From the NCBI RefSeq assembly GCF_004402235.1, contig NZ_SOFS01000015.1:62001-126000 (forward strand): a stretch of 64,000 nt of DNA. The letters are read 5' to 3'. The notes under the pieces are model-generated. The model saw nothing but the letters and a program-made list of their open reading frames with translations, was not told the DNA's origin and did not search any database. Positions 1 to 7,852 of this stretch are shown in pieces. This DNA is from Cryobacterium glucosi. GTDB taxonomy: Bacteria > Actinomycetota > Actinomycetes > Actinomycetales > Microbacteriaceae. The translations under genes and the position numbers were made by a program. The stretch's first letter is position 1. Each line of letters opens with the position of its first letter.

Positions 1-1
1 C

Positions 2-313
2 CCCATCGGCCGCTCGGGCGCCGTCGTCATCGGCCGCCTCGACCGGGACGGCCGTTTCACCCTCACCGTCACGGCCGCGACCCTCCGGCCGGTGCAGCTG
101 CGCTACGCAACCCTGCCGACCGCGTCCGCGCTCCGTGCCGGCGTCGACGGCATCGACGCCTGGTTCACGGATGCCCACGGCGCGGCCGACTGGCGCGCCG
201 CGGTCAGCGCCGTGCTCGCCGAGGAGATCCGCCAGCAGCTCGAGGGCCCGGAACACGTTCCGGCCGCGACCCGGGCAGAGACTCCCCCGACCGGAAGCGA
301 GGCCCGCCCGTGA
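2..313 (+). CDS. Xanthine dehydrogenase FAD-binding subunit, C-terminal part (partial)
   Basis: The reading frame is open from base 2, so this is the 3' end of a gene whose start lies outside the window. The 103 visible residues look like the C-terminal domain of the CO-dehydrogenase/xanthine-dehydrogenase medium (FAD) subunit: a short beta-rich stretch with RPVQLRYATLP, then a helical tail with DWRAAVSAVLAEEIR. The TGA at 311-313 overlaps the GTG start of the next gene, which encodes the Fe-S and molybdenum parts of the same enzyme. In this family the FAD subunit passes electrons from the 2Fe-2S clusters to NAD or another acceptor. Assignment rests mainly on that neighbour, because the FAD-binding motifs themselves are not in the window. 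Confidence 0.75.
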   Translation, partial: PIGRSGAVVIGRLDRDGRFTLTVTAATLRPVQLRYATLPTASALRAGVDGIDAWFTDAHGAADWRAAVSAVLAEEIRQQLEGPEHVPAATRAETPPTGSEARP

Positions 314-3108
314 GGTTCGAGATCAACGGCCAGTGGGTCGACGCCACGGCAGCGCCCGGGCAGTGCCTGCGCACCTTCCTGCGCGAACTCGAGCACTTCG
401 AGGTGAAGAAGGGCTGCGACACCGGCGACTGCGGCGCCTGTTCGGTGCTCGTCGACGGCACCCCGGTGCACTCCTGCATCTACCCGGCTTTCCGCGCCGA
501 GGGCGCCGCGATCACGACCGCCGCCGGCCTCGGCACGCCGGGTGACCTCGCGCCCGTGCAGCAGCGCTTCGTCGACCACGCCGGCTTCCAGTGCGGCTTC
601 TGCACCCCGGGCATGGTCGTGACCGCGTCCACGCTCACCGAGCACGACCTCGAGGACCTGCCGCGCCTGCTCAAGGGCAACATCTGCCGGTGCACGGGCT
701 ACCGGGCGATCGATGACGCCGTCCGCGGGCGGCACACCCCGGCCGACGGTTCGGCCCCGTGCACCCTTCCGCTCGACGGCCTCGGTCCCGTAGTCCGCAC
801 CGGCATCCGCGCGACGCCCACGCCGGCCCGCGGCTACGTCGGCGCCTCCACGCACGCCCCGGCGAGCGAGCGGGTCGTGAGCGGACTCGAACCGTACACG
901 CTCGACGTCGCGGTGCCCGGCCTGCTGCACGTGAGCGTGCTGCAGAGTCCGCACGCGCATGCCAGCATCCGTTTGATCGACACCGGGCGAGCCGCCGACC
1001 TGCCCGGAGTGCGTGCCGTGCTCACCCACTCCGACTCTCCCGCGACCCTGTTCTCGACGGCCCGGCACGAGGACCGCAACGACGACCCCGACGACACCCT
1101 CGTCTTCGACCGGGTGCTCCGGTTCCGCGGCCAGCGGGTCGCGGCCGTCGTCGCGGACACCGTCGCGATCGCCGAGGCCGCCTGTCGCCTGATCGACGTC
1201 GAGTACGACCTGCTCCCCGCCGTCTTCGACCCGGCCCGCGCCGCCGAGCCCGGCGCTCCCCTCGTGCACGGCGAAAAGGATGCCGCGGCGAGCCGCGTCG
1301 CCGATCCCTCCCGCAACCTCGTGGCCGAGCTGCACGGCGAGTACGGCGACCTTGAGGCCGGCCTCGGCGAGGCGACCCACCTGGTCACGGGCACCTGGCA
1401 GACCCAGCGGGTCGCCCACACCCACCTCGAGACCCACGGCACGATCGGCTGGCTCGAACACGCCGGCACCCCCGAGCAGCGGCTCGTGCTGCGGACGAGC
1501 TCCCAGGTGCCGTTTCTCGTGCAGCGCGAGATCTGCCGCGTCTTCGACCTCGACCCGGCCGCGGTCCGCGTCTTCACCGCCCGCGTCGGCGGCGGGTTCG
1601 GCGGCAAACAGGAGATCCTCACCGAGGACCTCGTCACCCTCGCGGTTCTCGCGACCGGGCGCCCGGTGCAGTACGAGTTCAGCCGCGCCGACGAGTTCCG
1701 GGTCGCACCCACCCGGCATCCGATGCGGGTCGGCGTCACTCTCGGCGCGACCGACGACGGCCGCCTCACCGCGCTCGCCCTCGACCTGCTGAGCGACACC
1801 GGCGCCTATGGCAACCACGGGCCCGGCGTCATGTACCACGGCAGCTCCGAGTCGGTGAGCCTGTACTCCGTGCCCAACAAGCGGGTGGATGCCCGCAGCG
1901 TCTACACGAACAACCTCCCGTCCGGCGCCTTCCGCGGTTACGGTCTCGGCCAGGTCATCTTCGGTGTCGAATCGGCGCTCGACGACCTCGCCCGCGACCT
2001 CGGCATGAGCCCCTTCGACCTGCGCCGGCTCAACTCGGTGCGTCCGGGCGACCCGCTCGTCGTCACCCACGTCGAGGGCGAGGACCTGATCTTCGGCAGC
2101 TATGGGCTCGACCAGTGCCTCGACCTCGCCGAGGCCGCCCTCGCCCGCGGCAATGACACGCCCGTACCCGACGGACCCGAGTGGCGGGTCGGCGAGGGCA
2201 TGGCGACCGCGATGATCGCGACGATCCCGCCGCGCGGACACTTCGCCCAGGCATCCGTCGCTCTGGGTAGCGACGGCCGCTACGCCGTGCGCGTCGGGAC
2301 CGCCGAGTTCGGCAACGGCACCACGACCGTGCACACCCAGCTCGCCGCGACCGCGCTCGGCACGAGCCCCGACCGGATCGACATCCTGCAGTCCGACACC
2401 GACACGATCGGCTACGACACCGGCGCGTTCGGCTCGGCCGGCATCGTCGTCGCCGGCAAGGCCGTGCTGGGTGCGGCGACCGCACTCGCGGCCGTGCTCC
2501 GGCAGGCGGCGACGGATGCCCACCCCGGCGCCCCCGCCGACGCCTGGCTCCTCGAGCCCGACGGCCTCCGCTGCGGCAGCACCGTCGTTTCCCTCACCGA
2601 CCTCGCCGCGCGCGCGGCGGCCGGCACCGTTCTCCGCGGCACGAGCTCCGAGGAGGGCGCCGTGCGTTCGGTCGCCTTCAACGTGCAGGCCTTCCGGGTC
2701 GCCGTGAGCACCCTCACCGGCGAGGTGCGGATCCTGCAGTCGATCCAGTCCGCGGATGCCGGCGTCGTGATGAACCCGGCGCAGTGCCGCGGCCAGATCG
2801 AGGGCGGTGTGGCCCAGGCGATCGGCACGGCGCTCTACGAAGAGGTCCAGCTCGACGGCGCGGGCACCGTGACGACGAGCGTGATGCGCAACTACCACGT
2901 GCCCCTGCTCGCGGACCTGCCCGTCACCGAGGTGTACTTCGCGGAGACGAGTGACGACCTCGGCCCCTATGGCGCCAAGTCGATGAGCGAGTCGCCGTAC
3001 AACCCGGTCGCTCCTGCGCTCGCGAACGCGGTCCGTGACGCGATCGGCATCCGCCCGTACGAGCTGCCGATGTCCCGTGACCGCATCTGGCGCCTGATGC
3101 ACCCCTGA
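310..3108 (+). CDS. Xanthine dehydrogenase, fused 2Fe-2S and molybdopterin subunits
   Basis: 932 aa. It hydroxylates hypoxanthine and xanthine to urate using a molybdopterin cytosine dinucleotide centre. Residues 1-150 are the small subunit: plant-type 2Fe-2S ligands C36, C41, C44 and C56, and second-cluster ligands C95, C98, C126 and C128 (CGFC and CRC). From about residue 165 to the end it is the large subunit, with GGGFGGKQ, FRGYGLGQ and a C-terminal GAKSMSE whose Glu (about 894) sits where the family's catalytic base lies. The two subunits are usually separate in bacteria, or all three are fused in eukaryotes; here Fe-S and Mo parts are fused while FAD stays separate. The GTG start overlaps the previous stop by 4 bp. 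Urate-pathway neighbours support xanthine as substrate, although another purine or N-heterocycle hydroxylase cannot be excluded. Confidence 0.88.
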   Translation: MRFEINGQWVDATAAPGQCLRTFLRELEHFEVKKGCDTGDCGACSVLVDGTPVHSCIYPAFRAEGAAITTAAGLGTPGDLAPVQQRFVDHAGFQCGFCTPGMVVTASTLTEHDLEDLPRLLKGNICRCTGYRAIDDAVRGRHTPADGSAPCTLPLDGLGPVVRTGIRATPTPARGYVGASTHAPASERVVSGLEPYTLDVAVPGLLHVSVLQSPHAHASIRLIDTGRAADLPGVRAVLTHSDSPATLFSTARHEDRNDDPDDTLVFDRVLRFRGQRVAAVVADTVAIAEAACRLIDVEYDLLPAVFDPARAAEPGAPLVHGEKDAAASRVADPSRNLVAELHGEYGDLEAGLGEATHLVTGTWQTQRVAHTHLETHGTIGWLEHAGTPEQRLVLRTSSQVPFLVQREICRVFDLDPAAVRVFTARVGGGFGGKQEILTEDLVTLAVLATGRPVQYEFSRADEFRVAPTRHPMRVGVTLGATDDGRLTALALDLLSDTGAYGNHGPGVMYHGSSESVSLYSVPNKRVDARSVYTNNLPSGAFRGYGLGQVIFGVESALDDLARDLGMSPFDLRRLNSVRPGDPLVVTHVEGEDLIFGSYGLDQCLDLAEAALARGNDTPVPDGPEWRVGEGMATAMIATIPPRGHFAQASVALGSDGRYAVRVGTAEFGNGTTTVHTQLAATALGTSPDRIDILQSDTDTIGYDTGAFGSAGIVVAGKAVLGAATALAAVLRQAATDAHPGAPADAWLLEPDGLRCGSTVVSLTDLAARAAAGTVLRGTSSEEGAVRSVAFNVQAFRVAVSTLTGEVRILQSIQSADAGVVMNPAQCRGQIEGGVAQAIGTALYEEVQLDGAGTVTTSVMRNYHVPLLADLPVTEVYFAETSDDLGPYGAKSMSESPYNPVAPALANAVRDAIGIRPYELPMSRDRIWRLMHP

Positions 3109-3113
3109 GAGTC

Positions 3114-3165
3114 ACCTTTCCGGTCGAGAGCGCCCGGTGCACGGGTACCCCTCGACCGGAAAGGT
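3114..3165. terminator. Bidirectional hairpin between convergent genes
   Basis: A perfect 15-bp inverted repeat (3114-3128 and 3151-3165, acctttccggtcgag and its complement) lies 5 bp after the xanthine dehydrogenase stop and 8 bp beyond the stop of the convergent methyltransferase. The 22-nt loop can form a smaller CCCG/CGGG stem. No long T-tract follows, which is usual for actinobacterial terminators. It would serve both strands. Confidence 0.7.
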
Positions 3166-3173
3166 ACCCCTCG

Positions 3174-3860
3174 CTACGCGCGGGCGGGGGCAGGCGATGC
3201 GAGCAGCAGGTGGTACGCGTCCGGGCCGTGTCCGACACGGAGATGCCGGGTCTGCACGAGGCCCGCGGCCTCGAGGGCGGAGGTGATCTCCTCGGTGGGA
3301 CGCACCCGGAAGCCGTGCTCGACCACGGGCATCCGCTGCATCGCGGCCGGGTCGAAAACGCCCACCACGAGACGGCCGCCGGGCCGGAGCACGCGCGCGA
3401 ACTCGGCCGCCGCCCGGCCGAGGTCAGGCAGGAAGTAGAACGTGTTGAGGGTGATCACCCCGTCGAGGCTCGCATCCGCGAGCGGGAGGTACTCCATCGA
3501 CGCCTCGAACAGCGACAGCCGACCGGCGGTGAGGTCGTCGCGGAACCTCCGATGCGCGGCATCGACCATCGTTTCCGACTGGTCGACTCCGGCGACGTGC
3601 CCGTCCGGTCCGACCGTGTCGAGCAGCAGCTCGATCCCGACACCGCCGCCGAAACCGACATCGGCGAGCCGGGCATCCGGCGTGGCCTCGAGTGCGTCCA
3701 CGGCGGCGCGGATGATTCCCCGGTTGCGTCGGTTGAGCATCCGCCCCACCAGCCGCCCTCGCCACCCGCTCGGATGCCCGAGCTGGGCGGCCAGTGCTTT
3801 GAGCACCGGGGTCGGAGTCTTGAGACTGCCCATCGGCTTACGGTTCTGTGACGTCTCCAT
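3174..3860 (-). CDS. Class I SAM-dependent methyltransferase
   Basis: 228 aa. The Rossmann-fold methyltransferase core is clear: motif I DVGFGGGVGIELL at about residues 67-79, an acidic SAM-ribose residue in GVDQSETMV, and LRPGGRLVVGVFDP at motif III-V. It resembles UbiE/Methyltransf_11 enzymes. The substrate cannot be told from sequence. The gene follows the four-gene ABC importer on the same strand with a 63-bp gap, so co-transcription is possible but a role in purine use is not shown. No strong Shine-Dalgarno precedes the ATG at 3860. Confidence 0.75.
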   Translation of the reverse strand: METSQNRKPMGSLKTPTPVLKALAAQLGHPSGWRGRLVGRMLNRRNRGIIRAAVDALEATPDARLADVGFGGGVGIELLLDTVGPDGHVAGVDQSETMVDAAHRRFRDDLTAGRLSLFEASMEYLPLADASLDGVITLNTFYFLPDLGRAAAEFARVLRPGGRLVVGVFDPAAMQRMPVVEHGFRVRPTEEITSALEAAGLVQTRHLRVGHGPDAYHLLLASPAPARA

Positions 3861-3923
3861 GCCAGGAACAGTAGTCCCGCGCCGATGCGCCCACTACGGC
3901 TGTCGCAACCGCCGAGCGCGAGG

Positions 3924-4775
3924 CTAGGCCCCGGTGCTGCTCTCCATGCCCATCCGGCGCAGCACGAGGTTCTCCACGAGCTGCGCGACGCCGTACAGCA
4001 CGATCGACACAAGCGTGATCGCCACGACGGATGCCCACACCTCGTAGTTCTTCACCTGGGCGACGGCGATCACGATGCCGTGGCCGAGGCCCTGTCCGGT
4101 CGAGAGCCATTCGGCGAGGAGCGCGCCGGTGATCGCGCCGGGGATCGAGATCTTGACGGCCGCGAAGAACGACGGAAGCGAGCTCGGCAGCGCGACCTTG
4201 CGAAGCGCCGTGAAGGCGTTGCCGCCGTAGACGGCGATGACGTCGTTGATCTGCGGCGACGACGACCGCAGCCCGAACGCGATGTTCACGAGCGCGGGGA
4301 ACAGCACCACGATTGCGCCCATCACGACGACAAGGCTCGGTCCGCGCCCGGTGATCAGGCTGATCACCGGCACGAGGGCGACGAGAGGCACCGATCGCAA
4401 CAGCAGCGCGATCGGCATCAGCGCGCTCTCGATACCGCGGGAGAGCGTGAACGCGATCGCGAGCACGAGGGCGACGACGAGGCCGGCGACGAAGCCGAGG
4501 AAGGCATCCCCGAGGGTGACGGTGAGGTTGGTCAGGATCGTCGTGCGGTTGACGGCGGCGTTCGGAACGGTGAACAGCCAGTTCCAGACGTCGAGGGGTC
4601 CCTTGGCGATGAACGGGGACACCCCGAGAAGCAGGATCAGGCCCTGCCAGGCGACGAGGACGATGACGAGGGTGATCAGGCCGGTGAGCGCGGCGCGCCC
4701 GATGACGGCGCCGAGGCCGCGGGCGACCTTCGCTGCGCTCGGCGGGCGGGCCGCCGACATGGTCTCGAGGGCCAT
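3924..4775 (-). CDS. ABC transporter permease (NMT1/THI5-type importer), second permease
   Basis: 283 aa with about six hydrophobic helices (first at about residues 27-55) and the BPD_transp_1 EAA-type loop around GGNAFTALRKVALPSSLPSFFAAVKIS. This is the SsuC/TauC/ThiX-like permease type. Its ATG overlaps the stop of the first permease as TGATG, indicating translational coupling. It should form a heterodimeric channel with the product of 4775-5587, driven by the ATPase at 5587-6408. Substrate unknown; the location inside a purine-catabolism cluster suggests a nucleobase or ureide. Confidence 0.85.
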   Translation of the reverse strand: MALETMSAARPPSAAKVARGLGAVIGRAALTGLITLVIVLVAWQGLILLLGVSPFIAKGPLDVWNWLFTVPNAAVNRTTILTNLTVTLGDAFLGFVAGLVVALVLAIAFTLSRGIESALMPIALLLRSVPLVALVPVISLITGRGPSLVVVMGAIVVLFPALVNIAFGLRSSSPQINDVIAVYGGNAFTALRKVALPSSLPSFFAAVKISIPGAITGALLAEWLSTGQGLGHGIVIAVAQVKNYEVWASVVAITLVSIVLYGVAQLVENLVLRRMGMESSTGA

Positions 4776-5587
4776 CAGGAGCTCCGTCCCGTCAGCCAGG
4801 GTGTCGCGAGCTTGCTGATCAGTCCGAAGAGGCTGTAGCCGAGGCCGGCGAGGAGACCGGCGACGAGCGCGAGCCCCCAGACCCTGTCGACGTTCGCCGC
4901 GGACCCGGCCGCGAGCATCGCGATGCCGAGGCCACGGTCGACGCCGCCGAGGTATTCGCCGAGGATCGCGCCGAGCAGCGCGGCGGGGGCCGCGATCTGC
5001 AGGGCGGAGAGCACGCTCGGCAGCCCGGCCATCAGCCGCACCTTGCGGAGCTGCATGAACCGTCCGCCGCCGTAGACGGTGACGAGGTCGAGACTCGCGG
5101 GGGTCGCGGCCTTGAGACCGACGAGGGAACCGACGACGGTCGTGAAGAACACGGACATGGCCGCGAGGAAGATCGCGGTGCCGGAAAGCTCACCGCCGCG
5201 CGGGGCTCCGATCACGATGTAGGCGATCGGGCCGATCGCGACGATCGGGATGCAGTACGTGATGACCGCGATCTGCAGCGCGACCTTCTCGATCCGGGGA
5301 ACGACGAGCACGAGGCCGGCGAGGACGAGCGCGGCCGCATTGCCCCAGAGGAAGCCGACGATCGCCTCACCCACGGTGATCGACACGTGGGACAGGTAGA
5401 ACGCCCACCCGTCCGAGACGAGCTGGGCGACGACGGCGCCCGGTGTCGGGATCGCCCCGCCGGGTACGGTGCCGATGCCGCGGAAAATCGTGGCGGCGCC
5501 GAGCCACCACAGGACGATGACGACGACGACGCCGATCAGCCCGGTCGCCCAGGCCGGGAGCGTGCGGAACGAGGCGAGACCGCGCAT
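4775..5587 (-). CDS. ABC transporter permease (NMT1/THI5-type importer), first permease
   Basis: 270 aa integral membrane protein with an N-terminal helix (VVVIVLWWLGAATI), further helices, and the permease-ATPase coupling loop GGGRFMQLRKVRLMAGLPSVLSALQIA. It is homologous to the next permease, so the channel is probably a heterodimer. It overlaps the ATPase stop and the next start by one base each (TGATG at both ends), so ATPase-permease-permease is one coupled translational unit. Confidence 0.85.
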   Translation of the reverse strand: MRGLASFRTLPAWATGLIGVVVVIVLWWLGAATIFRGIGTVPGGAIPTPGAVVAQLVSDGWAFYLSHVSITVGEAIVGFLWGNAAALVLAGLVLVVPRIEKVALQIAVITYCIPIVAIGPIAYIVIGAPRGGELSGTAIFLAAMSVFFTTVVGSLVGLKAATPASLDLVTVYGGGRFMQLRKVRLMAGLPSVLSALQIAAPAALLGAILGEYLGGVDRGLGIAMLAAGSAANVDRVWGLALVAGLLAGLGYSLFGLISKLATPWLTGRSS

Positions 5588-6408
5588 CAGTCCGTCTCCG
5601 CCACGGAGAGGGCGTCGGGGCTGAAGAGCAGTTCGGAGGCGCGGTCGTGCAGGGCGTGGAATTCGTGGGAGCGCATCATGTCCGGATGCCGCGGACGGGG
5701 CAGGTCGATGTCGATGACCTCCTTGATGCGGCCGGGTCGGGGGCTCATCACCGCGACCTGGTCCGAGAGGAAAATGGCCTCCGAGATGCCGTGCGTGACC
5801 ATCATCGTGGTCGCGGGCTTCTCGGTCCAGATCCTGAGGAGTTCGATGTTGAGGCGCTGGCGGGTCATGTCGTCGAGGGCGCCGAAGGGTTCGTCGAGCA
5901 GCAGAACGGAGGGCTTCAGCACGAGCGACCGGGCGATGGACACCCGCTGCCGCATTCCGCCGGAGAGCTGCGCGGGTTTGGCGTGTTCGAAGGCTTTGAG
6001 GCCGACCAGGTTGATCAGTTCGGAGACGTAGTCCTCGTCGACGGGCATCCGTGCGACCTCGAAGGGAAGCTTGATGTTGCCGCGCACGCTGCGCCAGGGC
6101 AGCAGCGCGGCGTCCTGGAAGGCGATGCCGAGTTCGTGGCCGCTGCGCAGCTCGGCGGGCGTCTTGCCGTCGACCTTCGCGGTGCCGCTCGTGGGCTCCT
6201 CGAGGCCGGCGAGGATGCGCAGGATCGTGGACTTCCCGCAGCCGGACGGGCCGAGCAGCGACAGGAAACTGCCCTTGTCGGTGTGCAGGGTCGCGTCCTC
6301 GAGCGCGGAGACTTCCTTCCGGCCCACGGTGAAGACCTTGTGGAGCCCGGAAATGTGGAGGCCGGTGCCCAGAGCGTTGCTCTGGACACCGGCATCGGTC
6401 GTACTCAC
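5587..6408 (-). CDS. ABC transporter ATP-binding protein
   Basis: 273 aa. All ATPase motifs are present: Walker [10 protein letters not shown] (residues 53-61), Q-loop in FQDAALLPW, signature [15 protein letters not shown], Walker [14 protein letters not shown] and the switch His in VTHGISEA. It belongs to the nitrate/sulfonate/taurine (SsuB/TauB) class of importer ATPases. The start is GTG at 6408 with AAAGGA about 9 bases upstream. It follows the binding-protein gene after 104 bp that contain a stem-loop. Confidence 0.9.
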   Translation of the reverse strand: MSTTDAGVQSNALGTGLHISGLHKVFTVGRKEVSALEDATLHTDKGSFLSLLGPSGCGKSTILRILAGLEEPTSGTAKVDGKTPAELRSGHELGIAFQDAALLPWRSVRGNIKLPFEVARMPVDEDYVSELINLVGLKAFEHAKPAQLSGGMRQRVSIARSLVLKPSVLLLDEPFGALDDMTRQRLNIELLRIWTEKPATTMMVTHGISEAIFLSDQVAVMSPRPGRIKEVIDIDLPRPRHPDMMRSHEFHALHDRASELLFSPDALSVAETD

Positions 6409-6436
6409 AGGGTGCGTTCCTTTACTGGGCGTCGTC

Positions 6437-6455
6437 GGCCGCTTTCGGGGCGGCC
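6437..6455 (-). promoter_or_regulatory. Stem-loop between binding-protein and ATPase genes
   Basis: GGCCGC (6437-6442) and GCGGCC (6450-6455) form a 6-bp stem with a 7-nt loop in the 104-bp gap between the solute-binding-protein stop and the ATPase start. Such hairpins in ABC operons commonly stabilise or partly terminate the message so that the binding protein is made in excess. That role is inference. Confidence 0.4.
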
Positions 6456-6512
6456 TCGTTTCGGTGTGCCTGCGTACTGCTGGTGGTGCTGTCGTGCTTG
6501 ACGAGGAACCGC

Positions 6513-7613
6513 CTACTTGGCGTAGTTGACCAGGTCGGGGTTCTCCGCGTAGACCTCGGACAGCAGGCTCATGTCGAAGAGCTTGTCGGCCGTGATGGTG
6601 ACACCGGCGGCAGCGAGCGTCTTGATGCTCTCCTGCTGCAGCTTATCGCTGATGGTGAAGAGGCCGTTCTTGACGGTGTCGTCGCTGACGATGAGGTCGG
6701 TCGACTGGATCGTGGCCTGCTTCGTCTCCTTCTCGATCGTGAGGCCGAGGTCTGCCCCATACTTGTCGATCGTGAGCTTGGCGGAGGCGGCCGGGTCCTT
6801 GATGGCGGCGGCCCAGCCCTTGATCTCGGCGATCAGGAGGCCCTTGAGTTTCGCGCGGTCACCCGAGATCTCCTTGTCGGAGGCCGTGAAGGTCTCCGCT
6901 ACGAACGGGAGCCCGTTGTCGGCGAGCGGCAGGTTGACCGGGCCGAGGCCCTTGAGGTCTGCGTCGATGCCCTCGTTGGTGAGGTAGGAGAACCAGCCGT
7001 CGACCTCGCCGTTGAAGAGCGGGGTCGGGTCGTACTCGACGGGGACGGTGGTCAGCGAGGTCGGGTCGATGTTGTTGACCTTGAGGAACGCGTCCCAGAG
7101 GCTCTGGTTGCTCGCCTGCACGCCGATCTTCTTGCCCTTGAGGTCGGCGAGGGTCTTGATGTTGCCCACCTTGGCGAGCGAGAGGATCGAGAACGGGTTC
7201 TTCTGGTACGTGGCGCCGATGATCTTGATCGGGGCGCCTTCGTTCGCGATGACGGTTCCGGTGGAGATCGCGTTGCCGATGCCGAGGTCGACCGTGCCGG
7301 AGATGACGCCGGCTTCAGCGGATGCCGGGCCGGCGATGAGGTCGACGGAATCGAAGCCGGCCTTGGTGAAGTCGCCGTTGGAGTCGGCGAGGAACTCACC
7401 CATGAACTCGGTGTTCTTGATCCAGGACAGCTGGATGCTCGCGGTGCCGAAGGACGCGGGCGCACCGGAAGCCGAGGCTGCCGGCGTGGAACTCGTCGCG
7501 CAGGAGGTGAGCGCGATGGTCACGGCTGCCGCAGCGGCGATTCCCTGCAGGATGCGACGGGCGGGACGCCCTGCCGGTGAACGGTGTGCTGTTAAACCTT
7601 GGGTCCGGGTCAT
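6513..7613 (-). CDS. ABC transporter substrate-binding lipoprotein, NMT1/THI5-like
   Basis: 366 aa. The N-terminus is a lipoprotein signal: basic start ([10 protein letters not shown]), hydrophobic stretch, then the lipobox LTSC with C38 as lipidated residue, so it is anchored outside the membrane. The mature part has the SsuA/THI5/NMT1 layout ([25 protein letters not shown], then [14 protein letters not shown]). The ATG at 7613 was chosen over an upstream in-frame start because GAGAGGA precedes it and it puts the signal peptide at the N-terminus. It heads the importer operon and is divergent from the adenine deaminase gene. The ligand is unknown; a purine, allantoin or pyrimidine-type compound is the contextual guess. 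Confidence 0.88.
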   Translation of the reverse strand: MTRTQGLTAHRSPAGRPARRILQGIAAAAAVTIALTSCATSSTPAASASGAPASFGTASIQLSWIKNTEFMGEFLADSNGDFTKAGFDSVDLIAGPASAEAGVISGTVDLGIGNAISTGTVIANEGAPIKIIGATYQKNPFSILSLAKVGNIKTLADLKGKKIGVQASNQSLWDAFLKVNNIDPTSLTTVPVEYDPTPLFNGEVDGWFSYLTNEGIDADLKGLGPVNLPLADNGLPFVAETFTASDKEISGDRAKLKGLLIAEIKGWAAAIKDPAASAKLTIDKYGADLGLTIEKETKQATIQSTDLIVSDDTVKNGLFTISDKLQQESIKTLAAAGVTITADKLFDMSLLSEVYAENPDLVNYAK

Positions 7614-7769
7614 GAAGCTGTTCCTCTCGATGATGCTCGTGGGGTGCCGTTGGGGGGGTGCCGTCAGGGAAGACGGCTGCTGTGTAATGCCGTGCGGCAC
7701 ACGTGCGGGTTCCCTGAATTTAGGCCCCGCAGATGACGCTGCGACCTCGACAGTGTTTCCGTCGTGTTG

Positions 7770-7779
7770 CAGCATGCTG
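7770..7779. promoter_or_regulatory. Palindrome in divergent importer/deaminase intergenic region
   Basis: CAGCATGCTG is a perfect 10-bp palindrome in the 239-bp gap between the divergent binding-protein and deaminase genes. A second small inverted repeat (TGCCG-TG-CGGCA) lies nearby at roughly 7690. Either could be an operator; this is weak evidence based only on symmetry and position. Confidence 0.25.
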
Positions 7780-7818
7780 GGTACCCGTCGCGGGAGGAAA
7801 AGTGCATCTGCCGCGTGA

Positions 7819-7824
7819 TACGGT
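7819..7824 (+). promoter_or_regulatory. Candidate -10 element for the adenine/adenosine deaminase gene
   Basis: TACGGT preceded by TG (TGATACGGT) lies 28 bp before the ATG, giving a short leader that contains the AAAAGGAG ribosome site. No convincing -35 is seen, so an extended -10 promoter is assumed. Confidence 0.35.
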
Positions 7825-7852
7825 CACGGCGTCCGCCCGAAAAGGAGCCCCG

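Noticed and set aside
103-3102. 999-codon open frame on the minus strand opposite xanthine dehydrogenase
   Set aside because: It is a GC-rich shadow frame: the plus-strand protein has all expected Fe-S and Mo motifs, and the antisense translation is Arg/Gly/Val-rich with no recognisable domain.
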